Positions 1 through 7,227 of a DNA stretch of 15,387 nt are shown piece by piece; within the stretch, counting starts at the first letter, position 1, and each line of letters starts with the position of its first letter. A program made the translations under genes and the position numbers. The notes under the pieces were generated by a model. That model ran no database searches and was not told the origin of the DNA. It saw nothing but the letters and a program-made list of their open reading frames with translations. Source of the stretch: Methanosphaera sp. Lineage in GTDB: Archaea; Methanobacteriota; Methanobacteria; Methanobacteriales; Methanobacteriaceae. The stretch spans positions 1-15,387 of the forward strand of contig JAJQHG010000067.1 in the NCBI GenBank assembly GCA_021199865.1. Reading direction: 5' to 3'.

Positions 1-111
1 CCTATTAGAAATAATTTTATAGAAAACAAGCAATACCTAGATAAAACTATGGAAATAACTGTTATAATTATTTTAAATAATAAAATGAAATGTATTTTTA
101 GGGGAGGTTAG
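1..111 (+). CDS. possible 3' end of a gene cut by the window edge
   Basis: Frame 1 is open from the first base to a TAG at 109-111, giving 36 residues that end in CIFRGG. The other two plus frames close within about 20 bases. In DNA this AT-rich a 36-codon open stretch is uncommon but not rare (a few percent by chance), so this may be the C-terminus of a gene converging on the cyclophilin gene. The tail has a hydrophobic run (residues about 18-26) after a Lys/Asn-rich part. No family is recognisable. Low certainty. Confidence 0.25.
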   Translation, partial: PIRNNFIENKQYLDKTMEITVIIILNNKMKCIFRGG

Positions 112-172
112 GAACGAATATATAAATTCTATATTATAATATATTACTCTTAATATTAATATTGTTCTTTAT

Positions 173-604
173 TTATTCATCAGTTACTACTACTTTGTTC
201 ATTTTGTCGCCTTGTCTTATCTCATAGACAACTTCCATTCCATCAATAACTTGACCAAATACGGTGTGTACTCCATCTAAGTGTGGTTGTGGACTATGTG
301 TTATGAAGAATTGGCTACCACCAGTATCTTTACCTGCATGTGCCATTGATAGGGCTCCTGTGCCATGTTTGTGTGGGTTTCCTTCTGTCTCACACTTAAT
401 TGTGTATCCTGGTCCACCTGTTCCATCACCATTTGGACATCCACCTTGTATCACAAAGTCAGGTATTACTCTATGGAATGTTAGACCATCATAGAATCCA
501 CTGTTTGCTAATTTCTCAAAGTTTTCAACTGTTCCTGGTGCTTCATTTGGGAATAATTCTAGGGTAATATCACCCTTGTCTGTTTTAATAACTGCTTTCT
601 TCAT
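173..604 (-). CDS. cyclophilin-type peptidyl-prolyl cis-trans isomerase
   Basis: Single-domain cytosolic cyclophilin of 143 residues, the usual size of the small prokaryotic PpiB type. It catalyses cis-trans isomerisation of peptide bonds before proline during folding. Visible family signatures are FHRVIPDFVIQGG (catalytic Arg and the following Phe/Gln), the GTGGPGY loop, GALSMAHAG, the GSQFFIT strand, and HLDGVHTVFGQVIDGMEVV at the end. There is no signal peptide or extra domain. I chose ATG at 604. A GTG at 613 extends the frame by three codons, but that GTG is part of the SD sequence (AGGTGA, about 5 nt before the ATG), so it is an unlikely start. The gene diverges from argD and probably has its own short-leader promoter. 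Identity is near certain; a precise symbol is not assigned because archaeal naming varies. Confidence 0.95.
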   Translation of the reverse strand: MKKAVIKTDKGDITLELFPNEAPGTVENFEKLANSGFYDGLTFHRVIPDFVIQGGCPNGDGTGGPGYTIKCETEGNPHKHGTGALSMAHAGKDTGGSQFFITHSPQPHLDGVHTVFGQVIDGMEVVYEIRQGDKMNKVVVTDE

Positions 605-937
605 GAATTTCACCTTACTATTTATTATGTATTCTAGTATATTATACTTAAGTAGTATTAATATTACTCCATATATTTCATGTTTCTAAGTATTTTTAGC
701 AATATTTATAGTAAATAGGCTATAAATAGTTAATTAGTGAAGAAAACTTTTATTTAATGTTAATTTTATGAAATATAATTAAACTTTGCTACAATCCATA
801 TCCAGCATATATAAATCTATTAAGTAAGCCTTATTCTAGTATAATAATACATAAGAGATTTACTTAGAATAGGTATATGATATGGTATAAGTAGAGTCCT
901 TATTTTTTTCCTATAAGAAATTATTGGAGGTATATAT
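605..937. other. divergent intergenic region between the cyclophilin gene and argD
   Basis: This 333-base stretch has no gene: all frames close quickly and no tRNA-like GC-rich fold is visible. It must hold two outward promoters. On the minus side a TATA-like element lies at 638-646. On the plus side TATA-like stretches lie at 808-816 (TATATAAAT) and around 872-885. A run of seven T at 903-909 lies between these and the argD SD (GGAGG, 926-930). No convincing long inverted repeat or riboswitch-like element was found. Confidence 0.6.
638..646 (-). promoter_or_regulatory. TATA-like box of the cyclophilin gene
   Basis: Read on the minus strand this is TATAATATA. An archaeal start about 25 nt downstream would fall near 613, giving a leader of about 10 nt that just includes the AGGTGA SD before the ATG at 604. 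The geometry is good, but in such AT-rich DNA similar strings are common. Confidence 0.35.
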
Positions 938-2104
938 TTGAATACTAATGAAGTTATTGAAACTAATGATGAATATGTAATGAATACTTATGGTAGATAT
1001 AATCTTGTTATTGACCATGCACATGGATGCATAGTTTATGATATGGAGGGTAATGAATATATTGATATGGTTGCAGGTATAGCAGTTAATAGTATAGGTC
1101 ATACTCACCAAAAGGTTGCAGAAACTATTAGTAAGCAGTCAAAGAAGCTTATACATATATCTAACCTATATTATAGTCAAGAACAAGCAGTATATGCTAA
1201 ACACTTAGTTGAACTATCACCACATGACAAGGTATTCTTTGCTAATAGTGGTGCAGAGGCTAATGAGGCAGCAATTAAGCTTGCACGTAAATATACACAT
1301 AAGGGTGAGATAATCACAATGAAGGATTCCTTCCATGGAAGAACACTTGCAACAATCACAGCAACTGGTCAACCAAAGTATCAGAAAGGCTTTGAACCAC
1401 TACCAGCAGGATTTAAGCATGTTGAATATAATAATATTGATGCAGTTAAAGAAGCAATAACTGATGAAACAGCAGCAATACTAGTTGAACCTATCCAGGG
1501 AGAAAGTGGTGTAAGAGTACCAGATGAGGGCTACCTATCAGATCTTAGGAAGCTATGTGATGAGAAGGGTATCCTATTAATATTTGATGAGGTACAAACA
1601 GGTTTCGGTAGAACAGGTAAGTTCTTTGCATCAGAGCTAAGTGGTGTTGTACCTGACATAACAACATCTGCTAAGGCTATTGCTGGAGGTATACCTATGG
1701 GAGCAATGCTTGCAAACAAGGAGGTTGCCAATGCATTTACTCCAGGGACTCATGCAACAACCTTTGGTGGAACAGCACTAGCATGTAGTGTAGCAGACAC
1801 TGTACTAGACATATTTGAAGAAGAAGATCTTGTCACAAAGTCTAGAGATAATGGTAAATACTTCATGGAAAAACTAGAAGCACTAAAAGAGAATCATTCA
1901 TGTATAGTAGAAGTACGTGGTAGTGGATTAATGGTTGGAATAGAGCTTGACTATGAATGTGGAGATCTAGTAGCTAAAGCACAGGATAAAGGTATACTAA
2001 TAAATGTAGCTAATGGTAATGTTGTCAGATTTGTTCCACCACTAATTATTACAAAAGAAGAACTAGATAAAGTAGTGGAAGTTATTGATGAAATACTACC
2101 ATAA
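938..2104 (+). CDS. argD: acetylornithine aminotransferase (class III PLP aminotransferase)
   Basis: Enzyme of arginine biosynthesis: transfers the amino group of glutamate to N-acetylglutamate 5-semialdehyde to give N-acetylornithine. Length 388 aa is normal for ArgD. Visible motifs in order: SGAEANEAA (about 104-112, PLP phosphate loop), SFHGRT (131-136), EPIQGE (184-189), the FDEVQTGFGRTG block (216-227) with Asp217 for the PLP ring nitrogen, and TTSAKAIAGGIPMGAM with Lys246 as the Schiff-base lysine. The start is TTG at 938, placed 7 nt after a clear GGAGG at 926-930; the next in-frame ATG would cost the N-terminal region. No other arg gene is nearby, so it is probably transcribed alone. 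It converges on the helicase gene with 42 bases between them. The lysine-pathway homologue LysJ is an alternative role, but the sequence reads as standard ArgD. Confidence 0.93.
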   Translation: MNTNEVIETNDEYVMNTYGRYNLVIDHAHGCIVYDMEGNEYIDMVAGIAVNSIGHTHQKVAETISKQSKKLIHISNLYYSQEQAVYAKHLVELSPHDKVFFANSGAEANEAAIKLARKYTHKGEIITMKDSFHGRTLATITATGQPKYQKGFEPLPAGFKHVEYNNIDAVKEAITDETAAILVEPIQGESGVRVPDEGYLSDLRKLCDEKGILLIFDEVQTGFGRTGKFFASELSGVVPDITTSAKAIAGGIPMGAMLANKEVANAFTPGTHATTFGGTALACSVADTVLDIFEEEDLVTKSRDNGKYFMEKLEALKENHSCIVEVRGSGLMVGIELDYECGDLVAKAQDKGILINVANGNVVRFVPPLIITKEELDKVVEVIDEILP

Positions 2105-2148
2105 ACCCAATAAACTCCCCTAAACTATTTTTTATAATACCTATTTTT
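2105..2148 (+). terminator. oligo-T terminator region after argD
   Basis: Directly after the argD stop codon come T6 at 2128-2133 and T5 at 2144-2148, the second reaching into the end of the convergent helicase gene. Archaeal transcription typically ends at such U-rich tracts without a required hairpin, and none is obvious here. The opposite strand has no matching T-run, so helicase transcripts may run on into argD in antisense. Confidence 0.5.
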
Positions 2149-3916
2149 ATGTTGTTATTGCTTCTCTAAAGAATTTAGGTATCAGTTTTCTATACATCTT
2201 ATTTCTAAGTATTGTCTGTATATTCTTATCTAGAATATATGTGTCACAATGATCATTTTCTGCCCTCATTCCACGACCATATGCCTGCATCAGGGTCATA
2301 ACAGTCTTATAGGCATACCATTCAGGATCACCATTCTTACGTTCATTTACCTGTTTATCTCCAAGGTAGGGGTAGGGTACTTTATATATTACCTGGAATT
2401 GACACTTCTCATATGGAAGATCTACTCCCTCACTCATTGATGGACTAACAAGCACATAATGATTCTTTGAGGTCTCAAACATGTGTAGTATCTCCTCTCT
2501 ATTCTTTGGTGTATGTGCAAGTATTCTCTGATCCCTTATATGCTCAGTTATATACTTCTGGCATTGATAACTACTTGTATGAATCAATCCCTTCTCATTT
2601 CTATGTTTTTGTAGTATCTCATTTAGTATAGGAATAGTCTTGGGAGCTGTATGCCATAATGCTCTCTTGGACATTGGTCCGGCTAGCTTCATATGTATTG
2701 GCCTGTACTCCTTTTTAAATGGACTATCACTATGGATGTAGTAAACCTCATCAGGATCTAGTCCTAACCACTTACAGAACATGTTCTTATCCAGTATTGT
2801 TGCACTCATAAATAGAACCTTATCAGCATACTGGAACAAGGTTTTATAGGCATATTTATCTACTCTTAGTGGCTTGAATGATACCATGTCTTCACTTGGA
2901 TCAACAACCCAATTCTCTGGGTCATTCTTAATATTACTTGTTATCTCCTTAATCTTTCGGCGTGTATGTTCTATACGATCTGCCTTTTGCTTGGTAAGGT
3001 TATTAACATTTATTGAGTTATATGAATCATATATGGATTCAAGGAATGCTACCCAGTCCTTTAGATCAGTATATGTCTTCATCTGGTGTGGAATAGACTG
3101 ATTAATATCATTCTCTAATTGCTTATTATATATGTTTAATTCTAGCTTACTCATAATCTTATTTTCAATATTATGAGCCTCATCCAGTACCATAAGTTCT
3201 CTTTTCTGGAAGTGTTGCACATAGTTTAGTTCTAGGTATGCATAATCATAGTTTAGTAGGGTTACAGGATCTCTTATAGCTATAGCCTTCTGATTCCAGT
3301 AAGGGCATTTCTCGTTTGACTTGAAGGTGAATGGAATACTATAAAATTCATCATGGGGATCCTTTGTTGTATCTTTCTGTTTATTGTTTTCTATCTGTAT
3401 TCCGAATGGACATGCGAATTCATCATATGATCTCATTGACTGACATGTTCCCTGATCACATGTATTTAGGGATCCACTATCACGACATGAGAAATTATTT
3501 CTACCCTTTACCTGTGAGTATCCAAACTCATTTGCATACTGTCTTTGTAACTGTTTTGTCATTGTAAGAATATATGCTGGTTGTAATATTTGAGCTAGTG
3601 TTGCAGCTATCACTGATTTACCTGTACCTGTACCTGCTTCTAGTATAACATATTTATGTCCTGATTCAAATGCTTCTAATATTTCTGATATTATTTCTAG
3701 TTGATTATTACGTGCACTCTTGAATGGGAAGTTTTCTATTATCTCATCATCTATATCAGGGTGTTGTTCTTGCAGTATTCTTTTTTCATCACTGTTTGGT
3801 CTCTCAATATATGAGTTTTGGTTTTCATCTTTTGTGGAGCATACACATCTTGATTGCACCATTCCACATTTTGGGCAGAATATTGAAGTCATAATACTTA
3901 TATATATGTTATTCAT
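2147..3916 (-). CDS. Fe-S superfamily 2 helicase of the XPD/Rad3/DinG type with N-terminal zinc-finger-like motif
   Basis: ATP-dependent 5'-3' DNA helicase family, usually linked to repair. The 589-residue protein has Walker A EAGTGTGKS (about 93-101), then cysteines at 144, 153, 158, 169 and 204, in the place where XPD/DinG proteins hold a 4Fe-4S cluster with four cysteines, then the DEAH box (245-248). Near the C-terminus are SPSMSEGVDLP and QAYGRGMR (motifs V and VI, with the arginine finger). The extreme N-terminus carries CPKC-x6-CVC (C14, C17, C24, C26), a likely small zinc site. The start is uncertain: ATG at 3916 and ATG at 3892 (residue 9) both lack a clear SD, and both keep the zinc motif. 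The gene diverges from cbiL. Helicase identity is firm; whether it acts as XPD or DinG in the cell cannot be told from sequence alone. Confidence 0.9.
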   Translation of the reverse strand: MNNIYISIMTSIFCPKCGMVQSRCVCSTKDENQNSYIERPNSDEKRILQEQHPDIDDEIIENFPFKSARNNQLEIISEILEAFESGHKYVILEAGTGTGKSVIAATLAQILQPAYILTMTKQLQRQYANEFGYSQVKGRNNFSCRDSGSLNTCDQGTCQSMRSYDEFACPFGIQIENNKQKDTTKDPHDEFYSIPFTFKSNEKCPYWNQKAIAIRDPVTLLNYDYAYLELNYVQHFQKRELMVLDEAHNIENKIMSKLELNIYNKQLENDINQSIPHQMKTYTDLKDWVAFLESIYDSYNSINVNNLTKQKADRIEHTRRKIKEITSNIKNDPENWVVDPSEDMVSFKPLRVDKYAYKTLFQYADKVLFMSATILDKNMFCKWLGLDPDEVYYIHSDSPFKKEYRPIHMKLAGPMSKRALWHTAPKTIPILNEILQKHRNEKGLIHTSSYQCQKYITEHIRDQRILAHTPKNREEILHMFETSKNHYVLVSPSMSEGVDLPYEKCQFQVIYKVPYPYLGDKQVNERKNGDPEWYAYKTVMTLMQAYGRGMRAENDHCDTYILDKNIQTILRNKMYRKLIPKFFREAITT

Positions 3917-4116
3917 GGTTTTTATTTCTATTCACAATAATCTGATTAATATTTAATAAACTAGTCATGATAGTTAATAATCTATTTTTGATTAAATTAT
4001 TCATAATTATTAATATTTTATAGTTGTATAGTAAATAATATAATAAAAATTAATTTAAGTTAATAATAAATTTTATTTGATTATACATGTTATTTAATAA
4101 TGTATAGAGGGATTTT

Positions 4117-4815
4117 ATGACAATAGGTAAGTTATATGGAATAGGTGTGGGTCCAGGAGATCCAGAATTAGTAACATTAAAGGCAGCAAGACTCATTAAA
4201 GAGACAGACATAATATTCACACCCCAATCACGTAATGGTAAGCCAAGTGTAGCATTATCCATTGTACAGGGTATTATTGATGAGCGAGAAACTGAGTGTG
4301 AAATACTCCAACCAGTATTTCCAATGACTGAGGATAAGGACATACTCCATAAGTCATGGGATGAGGTAACAGATCAGTTATATGATAAGCTTGCTAGTGG
4401 AGAGAATGCTGTATTTATTACATTAGGTGATCCAACAGTATTCTCAACATTCTCCTATATCTCCTCAAGATTACAATCTAAGGGTGTAGAAGTAGAACTA
4501 GTACCAGGTATAACATCATTCACTGCATGTGCTGCACGTGCAGGTATACAGCTAACAGAACAGGATGATATACTAGCAGTTGTACCACAAGTTGATGATA
4601 GACTACCCGAGATTCTACCATATGTAGATACACTTGTTGCAATGAAGACATCAAGACACCTTGATGTATTAGAAGAATGTATAGATAAAGATCCAAGAGA
4701 AAAGGAAGTTGTAAGTATACAGAACTGTACAATGCCTGATGAGAATATTGTTGAGGGATTTATAGATAATAAGAGATACTTCTCAACAAGTATAATTAAA
4801 TTTAAGAAGGATTAA
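4117..4815 (+). CDS. cbiL: precorrin-2 / cobalt-factor II C20-methyltransferase
   Basis: S-adenosylmethionine-dependent methyltransferase of cobalamin (corrinoid) synthesis that methylates C20 of the precorrin-2 or cobalt-factor II ring. Methanogens need corrinoids for methyl transfer. The 232-residue length is typical. Visible tetrapyrrole-methylase signatures: YGIGVGPGDPELVTLKAARL at the N-terminus (SAM-binding glycine loop), ITLGDPTVFSTFSY in the middle, and VPGITSFTACAARAG after it. The combination with FTPQSRNGKPSVA points to CbiL rather than CbiF, CbiH or CysG-type paralogues. Start ATG at 4117 follows GAGGG (4107-4111) by 5 nt. It stands alone: the upstream helicase diverges and the downstream glycosyltransferase converges, so other cbi genes must lie elsewhere. 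Confidence 0.9.
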   Translation: MTIGKLYGIGVGPGDPELVTLKAARLIKETDIIFTPQSRNGKPSVALSIVQGIIDERETECEILQPVFPMTEDKDILHKSWDEVTDQLYDKLASGENAVFITLGDPTVFSTFSYISSRLQSKGVEVELVPGITSFTACAARAGIQLTEQDDILAVVPQVDDRLPEILPYVDTLVAMKTSRHLDVLEECIDKDPREKEVVSIQNCTMPDENIVEGFIDNKRYFSTSIIKFKKD

Positions 4816-4841
4816 TTAATATTATAATTTCTATATATCCC

Positions 4842-4880
4842 TTTTTTACTATTTATTTTCAATATTTTTTAACTATTTTT
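4842..4880 (+). terminator. oligo-T terminator after cbiL
   Basis: About 25 nt past the cbiL stop there is T6 (4842-4847), then T6 (4865-4870) and T5 (4876-4880), a series of U-tracts on the plus-strand transcript typical of archaeal termination. The plus strand stays T-rich to about 4955; the minus strand has no such tracts. Confidence 0.5.
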
Positions 4881-4890
4881 CATTATTTTG

Positions 4891-4984
4891 AGTTATTTTC
4901 ACTATTAAAGATTATTTTTAGATACATTTTACTTTTTCCTAGTTATATTTTCACTATTTATAGACATATATTCACTGTTTAGTC
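4891..4984. repeat. degenerate short direct repeats in the cbiL/GT4 convergent spacer
   Basis: A motif close to AGTTATTTTCACTATTA occurs at 4891-4907 and again, with small insertions, at 4941-4960. A weaker copy (ATATTCACTGTTTAGT) lies at about 4969-4984. They lie in a T-rich spacer between converging genes. They may be slippage products of low-complexity sequence or multiple termination signals; no function is assigned. Confidence 0.3.
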
Positions 4985-5013
4985 ATTGATATTCTTATAG
5001 TGATAATTTATTC

Positions 5014-6114
5014 TTAGAAGTACTTCTCTAGTTTTTCACATAGATGTTGCCAGCTATACTCACATAGAACTCTTTCCTGTATAGTATATGGGTCTTTCTT
5101 TATGTTATCCCAGTTATCTATGGTGTACTGGATAGTTTGACTTATACTATCAGGTTCATGCTCTGTTATTATACCATAACTTGTTTGTTCTATTATGTCA
5201 GGGCTTCCACCAACATTTGTTGATATTAGGTAGTTTCCATGGTATGCTGCTTCTAGTGTAGATATCCCGAAGCTCTCACGTTTTGATGAGCATACATATA
5301 TACTACTATTAGCATAGATTCTTGATAATTCCTCTTTATCTGTTATGTATCCATTTAGTATTATGTTATTCTTCATTTGAGGGCTTTCATTAAAGTAGGT
5401 ATCCATATATTCTGTGATATCATCCATTACTTTACCTACAAGTACTAGTTTCCATCCATGTAGCTTAACACTCCTTAATGCTTCAAGTAGCATGTCTATA
5501 GACTTATTTTTAATCTCTATATTTCCTACATAGAGTATTACTTTATCCTTGTGATCTAGTGGGGTGTTATTGGATATTATTCCATTAGGTAGATATACTA
5601 GTTTATCCTCATCTATCAGGTTGCTCTCTAATAATACTTTGTAGTTACGCTTAGTTTCAATACTAATAACATCTATCTTCTTAAATAATTGTTTTACTAT
5701 CCATCTTCTAATTGATGGTAGGATACCGCTACGTTTAACTAGGAAATCTATGATTTCATTATTAGCATCTAGTTTTAGATATATCCTACCCTTAGGATTA
5801 TTTTTTTTATAGGTTGATATGTATCCTAGTAGTTTATCATATTTTAGGTGATATAGTTGGAGTATGTCAATATCCTCTTTGTGATCTGTGATGTATTTTT
5901 CCACATCTCTTGATTCATCTTGTGTGTTAGTTATAATATCTAGTGATAGGTTCTCACTTTCTAGTTGACTATCCATATAGATGTAGTTATCATTATCATA
6001 GGTTGCTATAACTGACTTATATCCATTAATAGAGAGAATATAGGGTATCATTCCAACATCCTTTGTAAGGTTATAGTTATATAAATCTGGAAAAATACAG
6101 TAAAATCTCTTCAT
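5014..6114 (-). CDS. GT4-family glycosyltransferase (group 1)
   Basis: Predicted cytoplasmic retaining glycosyltransferase of GT-B fold that moves a sugar from a nucleotide donor to a glycan or lipid acceptor; the sugar cannot be told. Length 366 aa. The C-terminal donor domain shows VILYVGNIEIKNKSIDMLLEA (about 192-212), KLVLVGK, then CSSKRESFGISTLEAA with the E-x7-E pair (E280 and E288) and the following NVGGSPDII loop. The N-terminal half is diverged and lacks the usual glycine-rich GG loop at the start. ATG at 6114 follows a GAGGA SD by about 7 nt. It diverges from the GT2-GT4-GT2 run with about 150 bases between, in a cluster of sugar transferases, which supports a role in surface glycan assembly. 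Confidence 0.85.
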   Translation of the reverse strand: MKRFYCIFPDLYNYNLTKDVGMIPYILSINGYKSVIATYDNDNYIYMDSQLESENLSLDIITNTQDESRDVEKYITDHKEDIDILQLYHLKYDKLLGYISTYKKNNPKGRIYLKLDANNEIIDFLVKRSGILPSIRRWIVKQLFKKIDVISIETKRNYKVLLESNLIDEDKLVYLPNGIISNNTPLDHKDKVILYVGNIEIKNKSIDMLLEALRSVKLHGWKLVLVGKVMDDITEYMDTYFNESPQMKNNIILNGYITDKEELSRIYANSSIYVCSSKRESFGISTLEAAYHGNYLISTNVGGSPDIIEQTSYGIITEHEPDSISQTIQYTIDNWDNIKKDPYTIQERVLCEYSWQHLCEKLEKYF

Positions 6115-6218
6115 ATCTAATTCCTCATGACTAGTAATAGTTATCTACTTATCATATAGCTCTATGTAAAAATTGCTAATATGATCCATATATATTTCAT
6201 TTATATTAATTAAATTAA

Positions 6219-6229
6219 TTATATATAAG
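6219..6229 (+). promoter_or_regulatory. TATA-like box for the GT2-GT4-GT2 run
   Basis: TTATATATAAG lies about 22-32 nt upstream of the strong AGGAGG at 6252-6257. A start 25 nt downstream would sit just before that SD, giving a very short leader. It sits in a very AT-rich stretch with an imperfect palindrome of TAATTAA units just upstream (about 6202-6221). The match is good but not unique. Confidence 0.4.
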
Positions 6230-6251
6230 TATTAGTAAACAATTTATTTCT

Positions 6252-6268
6252 AGGAGGTTTTTATTATC
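6252..6268 (+). promoter_or_regulatory. strong SD followed by ATT-ATC start
   Basis: AGGAGG at 6252-6257, then a five-T spacer, then ATT (6263) and ATC (6266), both in frame with the GT2 gene. This decides the start of that gene. No ATG, GTG or TTG occurs in frame between the upstream stop (TAG 6251) and ATG 6344. Confidence 0.7.
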
Positions 6269-7195
6269 ACAGATAATGTATCAATTATTCTTTTAAACTG
6301 GAACGGGTATAATGATACAATTGAGTGTCTTGAATCACTATCTATGGTCACATATCATAATATTAGTATATATGTTGTTGATAATGATTCAAGTGATGAC
6401 TCAATAGATAAACTAGAACAATACCTTGAACATAGTAATTATAGTTATTTTCATACAAGAAGAGCTGATCTTAATCACATGTTAGAGCCAAGAGATGTTT
6501 ACTTATTATTAAATGATGAGAATAGTGGCTTTGCTGGTGGAAATAATGTTGCACTAGAATATATAATTAATTATGCTCAAACAGACTATATATTATTATT
6601 AAATAATGATACAATAGTAGAACCAGATTTTATTGAACAATTAAAAAGAAAGTTCCTAGAATACCCTGATACTGGCTTTGTAGGTATAAGACACTACTAC
6701 TATGATGATAGAACATCTCTACAAACTATTGGTGGAGGGCTAGTTGACTCAACCCATGGAGAGGCAATGGCATTACATGAGTTGGATAGAGGAGAGTTTG
6801 ACTTTATTACAGGTTCATGTATATTCATGAGCCTAGATGTCCTAAAGACGGTGGGAGTCCTTAGTGAGGACTACTTTCTCTACTGGGAGGATGTTGACTA
6901 CTCAAAGCGTGCAATAGATGCAGGCTATAAGCTTAGAGTAGCAGATCAGGGGTGTATTTATCATAAAGAGGGAGCATCCCTAAAGTCTGCAAATCGTTAT
7001 TATTATCATACACGTAACAGGATAAGGTATATGAAGAAATTCTATGGTGGATCTAAGTACTATAAGTTTTTAATATATATAATAGGATATGTATTTGCTG
7101 ATATACACTTTAGTGATGGCTTCAAAGAGATATATACAGCAAGAATATGTGGCTTAATTGATGGATTATTTAGAAGTAATAAAACAACCAGGTAG
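6263..7195 (+). CDS. GT2-family glycosyltransferase (rhamnosyltransferase-like), probable ATT start
   Basis: Inverting-type GT-A glycosyltransferase, 310 aa from ATT at 6263. Motifs: VSIILLNWNGYNDT at residues 6-19 (first strand and nucleotide-binding turn), VVDNDSSDDS (about 38-47), GFAGGNN (89-95), LLNNDT with the DxD-like N114-N115-D116, TGSCIFM, and the EDVD motif (209-212) with His234 downstream, a layout seen in WbbL-like and rhamnosyltransferase-like enzymes. The first usual start codon in frame is ATG at 6344, but using it removes the whole first strand. The frame is open back to TAG at 6251; the only plausible starts after AGGAGG (6252-6257) are ATT 6263 (5-nt spacer) and ATC 6266 (8 nt). 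First gene of a run with a GT4 (32 nt downstream) and a paralogous GT2. Donor and acceptor unknown. Confidence 0.85.
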   Translation: MITDNVSIILLNWNGYNDTIECLESLSMVTYHNISIYVVDNDSSDDSIDKLEQYLEHSNYSYFHTRRADLNHMLEPRDVYLLLNDENSGFAGGNNVALEYIINYAQTDYILLLNNDTIVEPDFIEQLKRKFLEYPDTGFVGIRHYYYDDRTSLQTIGGGLVDSTHGEAMALHELDRGEFDFITGSCIFMSLDVLKTVGVLSEDYFLYWEDVDYSKRAIDAGYKLRVADQGCIYHKEGASLKSANRYYYHTRNRIRYMKKFYGGSKYYKFLIYIIGYVFADIHFSDGFKEIYTARICGLIDGLFRSNKTTR

Positions 7196-7227
7196 GTATA
7201 ATTAAATTATTATAAAGAGGTAAGTAT

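Noticed and set aside
101..120. Strong SD-like GGGGAGGT near the left edge
   Set aside because: No start codon of any kind opens a useful frame after it; it overlaps the end of the possible partial gene and looks like chance.
130..163. AT palindromes TATATTATAATATA (130-143) and AATATTAATATT (152-163)
   Set aside because: Short A/T-only palindromes are expected by chance in such AT-rich spacers; no other sign of an operator or origin.
605..613. GTG start at 613 for the cyclophilin gene
   Set aside because: The GTG lies within the AGGTGA SD that serves ATG 604; the extra three residues are not needed by the fold.
4891..4984. CRISPR-like array from the repeated motif in the convergent spacer
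   Set aside because: Copies are imperfect, too few, unevenly spaced and part of low-complexity T-rich DNA; no cas gene is present.
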